Shown piece by piece: positions 52,849 through 60,680 of a DNA stretch of 64,000 nucleotides. This DNA comes from Streptomyces sp. SLBN-118 (GTDB lineage Bacteria > Actinomycetota > Actinomycetes > Streptomycetales > Streptomycetaceae). Numbering within the stretch: the first letter of the stretch is position 1; each line of letters begins with the position of its first letter. The stretch spans positions 2,604,001 to 2,668,000 of the forward strand of contig NZ_VFNP01000002.1 of assembly GCF_006715635.1 (NCBI RefSeq), in the 5' to 3' direction. The notes beneath the pieces were generated by a model. It had not been told where the DNA came from. It saw only the letters and a list, made by a program, of their open reading frames with translations, and made no database searches. The position numbers were made by a program, and so were the translations under genes.

Positions 52849-55452
52849 GTGCCCGGTGAGAATCTGTCCCGCGACGAGGCCCGACGACGGGCCGAGCTGG
52901 TGTCCGTCGACGGGTACGAGGTTGCCCTCGATCTGCGTTCCGCGGTCGGGGAGGCCACGGAGGGCTCAGGGCCACGCACCTTCCGCTCGGTGACCACGAT
53001 CCGCTTCCGCTGCACGGAACCGGGCGCGTCGACCTTCGCGGATCTGCTGGCGCCCGCCGTGACGGCCGTCACGCTGAACGGCGAGAAGCTGGACACGGCC
53101 GCGGTCTTCGACGGCTCACGGATCGCGCTGGAGTCTCTGGCCGCGGAGAACGTACTGATGGTGGACGCGCAGTGCGCGTACAGCCGTACCGGCGAGGGGA
53201 TGCACCGCTTCGTCGACCCGGAGGACGGCGAGGTCTATCTCTACACGCAGTACGAGCCGGCCGACGCCCGCCGGGTCTTCGTCACCTTCGAACAGCCTGA
53301 CCTGAAGGCGCCGTTCCGCTTCGAGGTGACCGCGCCGGAGGACTGGACCGTCTGGAGCAACGGCGAGGGCGCACGGGACGAGGACGGGGTGTGGCGCTTC
53401 GCGGAGACGAAGCCGATCTCCTCGTACATCACGGCGGTCGTGGCGGGTCCGTACCACCACGAGACCGACATCTACACCCGCACCTTCGACGACGGGACGA
53501 CGCTGGAGATCCCGCTCGGCGCGATGTGCCGCAAGGGACTCGCCAGGCACTTCGACGCCGAGGACATCTTCCTCGTGACGAGGCAGGGCCTGGACTTCTT
53601 CCACGACCACTTCGACTACCCGTACCCGTTCGGGAAGTACGACCAGGCGTTCGTGCCCGAGTACAACATCGGGGCGATGGAGAACCCGGGCTGTGTGACC
53701 TTCCGCGAGGAGTTCATCTTCCGGGGGAAGGTGACGCAGGCGTCGTACGAGCGCCGGGCCAACGTGATCCTGCACGAGATGGCGCACATGTGGTTCGGCG
53801 ATCTGGTCACCATGGTGTGGTGGGACGACCTGTGGCTGAAGGAGTCCTTCGCCGACTTCATGGGCACCTTCTCGATGGTCGGGGCGACCCGCTTCACCAA
53901 CGGCTGGATCACCTTCGCCAACAACCGCAAGTCGTGGGCGTACCGGGCGGACCAGCTGCCTTCGACCCACCCGGTCACGGCCGACATCCGCGACCTGGAG
54001 GACGCCAAGCTGAACTTCGACGGGATCACGTACGCCAAGGGCGCGTCCGTGCTGAAGCAGCTCGTCGCATACGTCGGCCAGGACGCCTTCCTGGAGGGCG
54101 CTCGGCGCTACTTCAAGCGGCACGCGTACGGGAACACCCGCCTCGCCGACCTGCTCGCCGTGCTCGAAGAGACGTCCGGGCGGGACATGGCGACCTGGTC
54201 GCGATCCTGGCTGGAGACCGCGGGCGTCAACTCGCTCACCCCCGTGGTGACATACGACGCGGGTGACCGGATCACCGAGCTCGCGGTGGTACAGGACACC
54301 GCGTCCGATTCCGCGGCTCCACCGAGCGGCGCGCTCAGGCCGCACCGGGTGGCGGTCGGTCTCTACCGCAACGAGGCCGGTGCGCTGGTGCGTTACGCCC
54401 GCGCCGAGGTGGACGTCACCGGGCCACGGACGATCGTGGACGCCCTCGCCGGCACCGAGCGGCCCGAGCTGGTCCTCGTCAACGACGAGGACCTGACGTA
54501 CTGCAAGATCCGCTTCGACGAGGGCTCCCTCGCGACGCTGCGCAGCCACCTGGGCGACCTCACCGACCCGCTGGCGCGGGCCCTGTGCTGGTCCGCGCTG
54601 TGGAATCTGACGCGGGACGCGCTGATGCCCGCGCGGGACTTCATCGACCTGGTGCTGAGGTTCGCGGGGCGCGAGTCGGACATCGGCGTGCTGCAGATGC
54701 TCCACGCGTGGGCCCGCACGGCGCTGCACCACTACGCCGCGCCGGCCTGGCGCGAGGAGGGCGGGCGGCAGCTCGCGGAGGGCGCGCTGCGGGAACTGCG
54801 GCAGACCGAGCCGGGCAGTCAGCACCAGCTGACCTGGGCGCGGTTCTTCGCCACGACAGCGACATCGGCGGCGGATCTGCAGCTGCTGCGGGGCCTGCTG
54901 GAAGGCTCGGCGGAGATCGACGGGCTCGATGTGGACCAGGAACTGCGGTGGTCGTTCGTGGAGCCGCTTGCCGCACACGGGGCGGCGGACGAGACCTTCA
55001 TCGCGGCGGAACTCGCCCGCGACGACACGGCCTCGGGCAAGCGCCACCAGGTCCGCTGCCTGGCGGCGCGCCCGTCGGCGGCGGTCAAGGACCAGGCCTG
55101 GGCGCAGGTCGTCGAATCGGACGCGCTGTCCAACGCGCTGGTGGAAGCGACGATCTCGGGCTTCGCCCAGCCGGGGCAGCGGGAGCTGCTCGCGCCGTAT
55201 GTGCCGAAGTACTTCGAGGCGATCGAGCGCGTGTGGGAGGAGCGGTCGATCCAGATCGGCATGGACGTGGTGAAGGGCCTGTTCCCGGGCCTGCAGGACA
55301 GCGAGGCGACGCTGGCGGCGACGGATGCGTGGCTCGCGGCGCATGAGGGGGCGGCGCCGGCTCTGAGGCGGCTGGTGCTGGAGTCGCGGGACGACCTGGC
55401 GAGGGGCTTGCGGGCTCAGGCGTGCCACGCGGGGGCGTCGGCCCGGCAGTAA
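52849..55452 (+). CDS. pepN: Aminopeptidase N
   Basis: This M1-family zinc aminopeptidase of 867 residues has the substrate-anchoring GAMEN in YNIGAMENPG near residue 275 and the zinc site HEMAH near 308, with the third ligand Glu 18 residues later in LKESFADF. Beta-rich N-terminal and helical C-terminal (about 540-867) domains are as usual. The GTG at 52849 is chosen because AAGGAG lies five bases upstream; a GTG two codons earlier overlaps that site. A long hairpin follows. Confidence 0.95.
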   Translation: MPGENLSRDEARRRAELVSVDGYEVALDLRSAVGEATEGSGPRTFRSVTTIRFRCTEPGASTFADLLAPAVTAVTLNGEKLDTAAVFDGSRIALESLAAENVLMVDAQCAYSRTGEGMHRFVDPEDGEVYLYTQYEPADARRVFVTFEQPDLKAPFRFEVTAPEDWTVWSNGEGARDEDGVWRFAETKPISSYITAVVAGPYHHETDIYTRTFDDGTTLEIPLGAMCRKGLARHFDAEDIFLVTRQGLDFFHDHFDYPYPFGKYDQAFVPEYNIGAMENPGCVTFREEFIFRGKVTQASYERRANVILHEMAHMWFGDLVTMVWWDDLWLKESFADFMGTFSMVGATRFTNGWITFANNRKSWAYRADQLPSTHPVTADIRDLEDAKLNFDGITYAKGASVLKQLVAYVGQDAFLEGARRYFKRHAYGNTRLADLLAVLEETSGRDMATWSRSWLETAGVNSLTPVVTYDAGDRITELAVVQDTASDSAAPPSGALRPHRVAVGLYRNEAGALVRYARAEVDVTGPRTIVDALAGTERPELVLVNDEDLTYCKIRFDEGSLATLRSHLGDLTDPLARALCWSALWNLTRDALMPARDFIDLVLRFAGRESDIGVLQMLHAWARTALHHYAAPAWREEGGRQLAEGALRELRQTEPGSQHQLTWARFFATTATSAADLQLLRGLLEGSAEIDGLDVDQELRWSFVEPLAAHGAADETFIAAELARDDTASGKRHQVRCLAARPSAAVKDQAWAQVVESDALSNALVEATISGFAQPGQRELLAPYVPKYFEAIERVWEERSIQIGMDVVKGLFPGLQDSEATLAATDAWLAAHEGAAPALRRLVLESRDDLARGLRAQACHAGASARQ

Positions 55453-55486
55453 CCGGGGGCTCCGCCCCGGACTCGTCCGGGCCTCC

Positions 55487-55525
55487 ACGGGCTGTATGTG
55501 CGGCTGGGCCGCACATACAGCCCGT
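55487..55525 (+). terminator. Terminator of pepN
   Basis: A perfect 18-base stem (55487-55504 with 55508-55525) and a three-base loop. A smaller CCGGGG hairpin at 55453-55470 precedes it. Confidence 0.85.
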
Positions 55526-55710
55526 CCGTCGTTTGAGGACATACGGCCGGAGGTCGCACACGGGTCCGGGCCGGAGACACGGCACAGGGCCCGCGCGGCT
55601 GCGTCTGATCGGCAGTCGAACTCCCGTACTTTAGGACGAGGTTGTCCTGAATTGTCGACAAGCCTGTAACAGCGGTTAGCGCACCGACCCGCCGCGGGCA
55701 TTCCCGTCGC

Positions 55711-56736
55711 ATGAACCACAACGCCCCGCTCTCCCCCCTCCCTCTCTCCCACCTCTCCGACGTGCAGCGCCGCGTCCTGTCCGCCGCGCAGCTGCGGGCG
55801 CACGGTGTGTCCGCCGCCCGGACCGCCGAGCAGTGCCGGCCCGGTGGGCCCTGGCAGTTGCTGCTGCCGGGGGTGTTTGTGCTGCACCCCGGTCCGCCGA
55901 CCAGTGAGGAGAGGCTGCACGGCGCGCTCCTGTACGCCGGGCGCCCGGTGATTCCCGCGCAGGGCGAGCCCCGGAGCGCCGCACCCCGCTACGGGGAGGC
56001 CATGATCACCGGGCTCGCCGCCCTCGCGCTGCATCAGTTCTCCTCGGTACCGCCGCTCCTCTCCCTGGAGCGGATCGACGTCCTCGTCCCCCGCACCCGG
56101 CGGCTGCGGTCGACCGGTTGCGCACGGCTCGTGCGCTCGCGCGAGCTGCCGGGGGCGCAGGAGATCACCGGCCTCCCCGTCGCGCCCGTGCCGCGTGCCC
56201 TTGCCGACGCCGTCGCGGAACTCGCGGACCCCAGTGCGGTACGGCAGCTGCTCACCGAGGCCGTCCGCCGCGGACACTGCGAACCCGCCGCGGTCGTCAG
56301 GGAGTTGAACCGGGCGCGGCTGCTGAACCGTCCCCATGTCGTCGACGCCGTCGACTCGCTGCTCGCCCAGGGCCGGGCGCTGGCCGAGGACCGTCTCTAC
56401 GACCTGGTGCGCGATCACGGCCTGCCCGTCCCCCTGTGGAACGTGGACCTGCGCCTCCCCGGCGGTCCGCACGTGGGCGGCATCGACGCCTACTGGCCCG
56501 AACAGGCCGTCGCCGTCGAGCTGGACACCCGCGCTCCCCGCCAGGGCGAGGACGCGCTCCGGTCGGAGTACGCCCGTAAGCGCGAGCATCTGGAGCGGCT
56601 CGGCATCACCGTCGTACACCTCACGCCGCGCAAGCTGCGGGAGTCGCCCGAGCATCAGGCGACCGTGGTCCGCACCGCCCTGATGGCGGCGGCGGACCGC
56701 GATCCGGCCGCCTGTGTCGTGGTGCTGCCGCGCTGA
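55711..56736 (+). CDS. AbiEi-like antitoxin domain plus DUF559 nuclease-like protein
   Basis: This 341-residue protein has an N-terminal winged-helix-like part (VQRRVLSAAQLRAHGVSAAR, LLLPGVFVLHPG) resembling AbiEi antitoxins, a middle region with alternating beta strands (ERIDVLVPRTRRLRSTGCAR) and a C-terminal Vsr/DUF559-like PD-(D/E)xK fold. The last has GGIDAYWPEQAVAVELDTRA, with acidic residues where the nuclease site is expected, then RKREHLERLGITVVHLTPR. No AbiEii-type toxin is adjacent. Proteins of this layout are frequent orphans in actinobacteria. The ATG has no clear ribosome site. Confidence 0.75.
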   Translation: MNHNAPLSPLPLSHLSDVQRRVLSAAQLRAHGVSAARTAEQCRPGGPWQLLLPGVFVLHPGPPTSEERLHGALLYAGRPVIPAQGEPRSAAPRYGEAMITGLAALALHQFSSVPPLLSLERIDVLVPRTRRLRSTGCARLVRSRELPGAQEITGLPVAPVPRALADAVAELADPSAVRQLLTEAVRRGHCEPAAVVRELNRARLLNRPHVVDAVDSLLAQGRALAEDRLYDLVRDHGLPVPLWNVDLRLPGGPHVGGIDAYWPEQAVAVELDTRAPRQGEDALRSEYARKREHLERLGITVVHLTPRKLRESPEHQATVVRTALMAAADRDPAACVVVLPR

Positions 56737-56740
56737 GCGG

Positions 56741-57913
56741 TCAGCCGCAGAACTCCGCCTCCACGACGGCCCAGCTGTCCCCCGACCAGTCGCCGTTGAA
56801 GTTCATCGCCAGCGAATGACTCCCGTCCCGGGTGGTGAGCGCGTCGGACGAGGACCCGTGGATTCCGCCACCATGGCCCCAGACGTCCTTGCCGCAGCTC
56901 GTCTTGATCTGCATCAGGCCGAGGCCGTAGCGCTTGTCCTGATCCTTCGGGTCCATCGCAACGGTGGCGGTCATCTCCCGCAGCTGCTTGCGCGGCAGCA
57001 GCTCGCCCTTCAGCAGCGCCCGGTAGAAACGCTGCAGATCGGCGGAGTCGGAGACCATCTCGCCGGCCGATCCCGCGGCCGACGGGTTCAGCTCGGTCAC
57101 ATCGTGGATCTTCGCCTTCGGGTCCTCGGACAGCTTCGAGTAGGCCCGGCCGCTGGGGCGCGGCATCCGGGCGTCGGTCCCGGGCAGGGACGTGGCACGA
57201 AGGGAGAGCGGGCGCAGGATCCGGCGCTCGATCTCGGAGCCGTACGCACGTCCCGTCGCCTTCTCGACGACCATCCCGGCGAGGATGAAGTTGGTGTTGG
57301 AGTAGTGCCAGCTCGTGCCGGGCGCGAAGTAGGGCTCGTGTCCCATCGCGAGGCCGACCAGCTGCCGTGGGGTCCAGGTGTCGTAGCGGTGCTGGAAGAA
57401 GCCGTCGCCGAAGACCTTCTCCGCGAACCCCCGGTCCTCGGTGTAGTTGTAGATCCCGCTGGTGTGGTTGAGGAGTTGCCTCAGGGTGATGCGGCGACCG
57501 TCGTGGCCGCTGCCGTGCACGACGCCGGGGAGCCAGTGGTCCACGGTGTCGTTCAGGCTCAGTCTGCCCTCGGCCTCCAGCTGGAGAACGACGGTGGCGA
57601 CGAAGGTCTTGGTGATGGACCCCACGCGGTAGCGGTCGTGCGGCAGGCGTTCGCGCCCCGTCTTCAGGTTCGCCACGCCGGCCGTGCCGTTCCACGTGCC
57701 GTCGCGGTCGCGCGCCTGGGCGAGGACCCCGGGAACCCCGTCGCGGACGGCGGCCTCGATCGCCCGCCGCGTGGCGCTGTGGTCACCTCCCCGGCTTCCT
57801 GCCGTCCCGCTGTCCGCGGCCGCTGGGCTCACCAGCGCGCCGGTGGCCAGGGCTGCCACCGCCACCGCTCCTGTCAACGCCGTTTGGACCGTGCGTGCTG
57901 AACGTCCTGCCAT
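56741..57913 (-). CDS. Secreted class C beta-lactamase-like serine hydrolase
   Basis: This 390-residue protein has a signal peptide (TALTGAVAVAALATGALVSPAAA, cleavage near 33). The active serine is in YRVGSITKTFVATVV (SxxK), the second motif YSNTN and the third HGGGIHG. It fits D-alanyl-D-alanine carboxypeptidases/esterases of the S12 family acting on the wall. The ATG has AGGAGA seven bases upstream. Its stop is four bases from the converging DUF559 gene stop. Confidence 0.9.
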   Translation of the reverse strand: MAGRSARTVQTALTGAVAVAALATGALVSPAAADSGTAGSRGGDHSATRRAIEAAVRDGVPGVLAQARDRDGTWNGTAGVANLKTGRERLPHDRYRVGSITKTFVATVVLQLEAEGRLSLNDTVDHWLPGVVHGSGHDGRRITLRQLLNHTSGIYNYTEDRGFAEKVFGDGFFQHRYDTWTPRQLVGLAMGHEPYFAPGTSWHYSNTNFILAGMVVEKATGRAYGSEIERRILRPLSLRATSLPGTDARMPRPSGRAYSKLSEDPKAKIHDVTELNPSAAGSAGEMVSDSADLQRFYRALLKGELLPRKQLREMTATVAMDPKDQDKRYGLGLMQIKTSCGKDVWGHGGGIHGSSSDALTTRDGSHSLAMNFNGDWSGDSWAVVEAEFCG

Positions 57914-57997
57914 CTCGGTCTCCTGTCTGCGACTGCTGTCGCAGGAGGGGACTTCGGCGATGCGTACGGCGTTGCCCGGGGCGGCAGGGTTGAGCGT

Positions 57998-58471
57998 CTA
58001 TCGGCCAGTCCGGTCGACCCGGCCGACCGGTGGCCTGGAACGCCACAGTTCCAGGCCGATGTCGACGAGTTCGACCCGCTCCAGACCGGTCACCGAGGCG
58101 AGCGGATGCCAGGCTGCGAGGTCGGTCGACCCGTTCGTCTCATGGCGCAGCTCGCCACCGGTGACCCTGCCCTCGTACACGATGCGCAGCCCCTGGAAGT
58201 CGGCGAACGCACCCAGTCTGCGGGGGTATTGGCGGCGGATGGTGTCGAGGCCGAGCAGTGCGGTCATCTCCGACGCGTAGCCGGTTTCTTCTTCGACCTC
58301 ACGGACGACGGTGTCGAGGGGGTCCTCCCCGTGGTCCATGCCGCCGCCGGGCAGCGTCCACTTCTTGGCGCCGTCGCGAGCCACCCAGCGGGCGAGCAGG
58401 ATCTGTTCCTCCCGTACGCACACGGCGTAGGCCGCAACCCTCAACTCCTTGTTCCGCAACTGCTTGTTCAT
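57998..58471 (-). CDS. NUDIX hydrolase
   Basis: This 157-residue protein contains the full Nudix box GGGMDHGEDPLDTVVREVEEETGY (G-x5-E-x7-REVEEETGY) at about 42-66 and hydrolyses a nucleoside diphosphate-linked compound; the substrate is unknown. TACCCT (58478-58483, - strand) ends six bases before the ATG, with no ribosome site, so the mRNA may be leaderless. Confidence 0.92.
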   Translation of the reverse strand: MNKQLRNKELRVAAYAVCVREEQILLARWVARDGAKKWTLPGGGMDHGEDPLDTVVREVEEETGYASEMTALLGLDTIRRQYPRRLGAFADFQGLRIVYEGRVTGGELRHETNGSTDLAAWHPLASVTGLERVELVDIGLELWRSRPPVGRVDRTGR

Positions 58472-58501
58472 GCGGTGAGGGTAGACGTACGCCCAGGATC
58501 C

Positions 58502-59377
58502 CTACCCCAGGGACGGGTTGGCGGGCGAGTATTCGGGCTCCGACCAGCGCAGCTCACTGGCCGCCCTGGTCTCGACGGCCTGATCGACGGTGAACCGGAC
58601 GCTGCGGCCGGTGCCGGAGTACTCGGTGTGCGCGGTGCCGGTGAGCTGGAGGGTGGCGCCGGTGCTCCAGTCGAGGAAGAGCAGTCCGGCGCGCGGGTCG
58701 GTCTCCAGGTTGCCCAGCGTCAGGAACATCGCGTTCCCCGGATAGTCCGGCCACCCGAGACCGGTGGGCGAGGTGACCTGTACGAAGCCGGGGCTGCCGC
58801 CGCGGTGGCTGGCGTCGACGCCTTCCGGTGTGCCGGTGGCGATGAAGAAGGTGTCGGCGCTGCGGATGAACTCCTGCTGGCCGGCGGTGAGCCGACTGCC
58901 GTGCTCGGCCGTGCCGCCGCCGGCCGGGCCGGAAGCGTACAGCTCTCGCTTCTGCAGGTACTTCGGGCAGTTGGCGAACACCCGCTCTGTCTCGATCGCG
59001 AGACCGCGGGCGGACGGGCGGGCCGTGCCGCCCATGCGCATCCGGCGCCGGGTGCGGGGGTCGAGGGCGATCGTGCCGACGGGTGTCCCGCCGGCACCGA
59101 GGACAGACCGGAGCGGGTCTCCTGCGCGCACTTGGCCGGCGACCGAGACGGAGTGCGGCCCCGCGGCCCGTACGAAACCGGGCTCACCGGTCAGCAGCGA
59201 GGCCCACATCCGGCCGTCGCCGTCCGCCGCGCCGAGTACCAGCATCGGCTGGAGTCCCAGGAAGGCGGCGGCGACCGGTTTGATGCCCCGGCCTATGGAG
59301 CGGCCGACGTGCGCGGCCTGTTCGCGTACGCCGACGCGGTCCTGCACGGCGAGCGAGCCGTGGTGGTACGGGTCCAC
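58502..59377 (-). CDS. Pyridoxamine 5'-phosphate oxidase-family flavin-binding protein
   Basis: This 291-residue protein has a PPOX-type split barrel: FLGLQPMLVLGAADGDGRMW in the first half and FFIATGTPEGVDASHRGGSP, DYPGNAMFLTLGNLETDPRA in the second. It probably binds FMN or F420. The GTG at 59377 is chosen: GAGGAG lies nine bases upstream and overlaps the VOC-gene stop. TTG at 59386 touches that site and is unlikely. It is the second gene of a two-gene operon under the divergent CGNR regulator. Confidence 0.82.
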   Translation of the reverse strand: MDPYHHGSLAVQDRVGVREQAAHVGRSIGRGIKPVAAAFLGLQPMLVLGAADGDGRMWASLLTGEPGFVRAAGPHSVSVAGQVRAGDPLRSVLGAGGTPVGTIALDPRTRRRMRMGGTARPSARGLAIETERVFANCPKYLQKRELYASGPAGGGTAEHGSRLTAGQQEFIRSADTFFIATGTPEGVDASHRGGSPGFVQVTSPTGLGWPDYPGNAMFLTLGNLETDPRAGLLFLDWSTGATLQLTGTAHTEYSGTGRSVRFTVDQAVETRAASELRWSEPEYSPANPSLG

Positions 59378-59390
59378 GGGAGCCAACTCC

Positions 59391-59846
59391 TCAGAAGAAG
59401 CCGCAGGTGGGCGCGGCGGCGGTCGGCACGGGGGCATCCTCGGCGCCGGTGGGGGCGTAGATCTCCAGCCTGGTGCCGTCCGGGTCGTGGAAGAAGATCC
59501 CGCCGGAGGCCGCTCCTTCACCGTGGGCGACCACGCCCTCGTAGGCGAAGTGGACGCCGAAGGTCTTCAGGCGGGTCTCGGCGGCGCGGACCTCCTCGAT
59601 GGATTCCGTCTCGAAGGCGAGGTGGTGCAGCCCGGCGAGAGCGGGGGCGTAGGCCCCGTCCGCCTGCTGCCAGAGGGTGAGGACGAGCTGCCCGTCCCGC
59701 CCGAGGAAGGCGTAGCGGCGGCCGTCCTCCTTGCCCCGGCCGAGCACCTCGAAGCCGAGCGCGTCCCCGTAGAAGGGGAGGGAGCGGTCGAGGTCGGTGA
59801 CATTGAGGCCGATATGGCCGGTACGCAGAGTGCTGGTCGCCGTCAT
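59391..59846 (-). CDS. VOC/glyoxalase-fold protein
   Basis: This 151-residue protein has paired beta-alpha-beta-beta-beta modules of the vicinal oxygen chelate fold: HIGLNVTDLDRSLPFYGDAL, GLHHLAFETESIEEV and GGIFFHDPDGTRLEIYAP. Metal ligands H11, H74 or so and the C-terminal Glu are present. It may act as a dioxygenase, glyoxalase or drug-binding protein. The ATG has GAGAGGTG upstream. It heads the operon with the PPOX gene. Confidence 0.88.
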   Translation of the reverse strand: MTATSTLRTGHIGLNVTDLDRSLPFYGDALGFEVLGRGKEDGRRYAFLGRDGQLVLTLWQQADGAYAPALAGLHHLAFETESIEEVRAAETRLKTFGVHFAYEGVVAHGEGAASGGIFFHDPDGTRLEIYAPTGAEDAPVPTAAAPTCGFF

Positions 59847-59882
59847 GGCACACCTCTCGGACGTCGGAAGATCCGTTCGATC

Positions 59883-59951
59883 TAACCTCTCACTTTGACT
59901 TTAGTGGTTACAGTGGAGACATGCAACCGGTCACGTACTCTTGAGTGGTTA
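59883..59951. promoter_or_regulatory. Triple operator-like repeat between VOC operon and CGNR regulator
   Basis: AGTGGTTA occurs at 59903-59910 and 59944-59951, 41 bases apart (about four helix turns). TAACCTCT, its one-mismatch complement, is at 59883-59890, about two turns from the first copy. These lie in the 125-bp divergent promoter and are good candidates for regulator binding. Confidence 0.6.
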
Positions 59952-59971
59952 GCTACGAGAGGAGACGCGGG

Positions 59972-60517
59972 ATGCCCGCCCTGTCCGACCCACGGCCGCT
60001 CACCGGCGAGCCCGTCTCCCTGGATCTGCTCAACACCCGATGGATGCACGACGGCGTACGCCAGGACCTGCTGACCGACGCCGGCGGACTGCTCGTCTGG
60101 CTGACGGCCAACGGCCTCGCCGACCGGTTCACCGCCGACGCGGCCACCCTGGAGCGGACGCTGACCGCCCGCGAGGCGCTTGCCGCCCTGGTCGACAACC
60201 CCGGCGCCGCCGCGGCGGCCGCACGCGTCGACGAAATCCTCGGCCACGGCCGCATCCGCGCCACTCTCGACACCGAAGGCCCCGGCGAGCGCGCGGAGTT
60301 CGCGGACCCGGCCTGGGGCCCGGGCTGGATCGCCGCCCGCGGCCATCTCGATCTGCTGCGCACCGCGCCCGACCGCATCCGCGCCTGCGCGCACGAGGCC
60401 TGCGTCCTGCACTTCTTCGACACGTCGCGGAACGGCACCCGCCGCTGGTGCTCCATGGCCGTGTGCGGCAACCGGGCGAAGGCCTCACGGCACTACGCCC
60501 GCAGCCGCGAGGACTGA
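59972..60517 (+). CDS. CGNR zinc-finger (ABATE domain) transcriptional regulator
   Basis: This 181-residue protein has an N-terminal ABATE-like domain (SLDLLNTRWMHDGVRQDLLT, about 15-110) and a C-terminal CGNR zinc finger: CAHEACVLHFFD with RRWCSMAVCGNRAKASRHYA. The family is thought to bind DNA through this finger. The ATG at 59972 has GAGGAGA seven bases upstream; a longer frame is unlikely. Its divergent position and the repeats in between suggest control of the VOC-PPOX operon and itself. Confidence 0.88.
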   Translation: MPALSDPRPLTGEPVSLDLLNTRWMHDGVRQDLLTDAGGLLVWLTANGLADRFTADAATLERTLTAREALAALVDNPGAAAAAARVDEILGHGRIRATLDTEGPGERAEFADPAWGPGWIAARGHLDLLRTAPDRIRACAHEACVLHFFDTSRNGTRRWCSMAVCGNRAKASRHYARSRED

Positions 60518-60543
60518 ATCACCCATTTGTCCCTGATGACGTA

Positions 60544-60559
60544 CCGCCAACCGTGGCGG
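60544..60559 (+). terminator. Small hairpin after the CGNR gene
   Basis: CCGCCA (60544-60549) and TGGCGG (60554-60559) with a four-base loop, followed by GTTT. Weak, but placed as a terminator would be. Confidence 0.4.
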
Positions 60560-60680
60560 GTTTCCGCCATGACCACATCACAGCCATGACAACTCTCTAC
60601 AAACCCCTGTCACTTACGCAAAGCTGAGCGGTCATCCGGCACCGAATTCCGGACCCTTCCTTTCACAAGCAGGGATGCTG

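Noticed and set aside
53116..56655. Open frame of 1179 codons on the - strand across pepN and the DUF559 gene
   Set aside because: It runs through two separate real genes and a terminator, with repetitive Val/Arg/Gly composition. No domain is visible.
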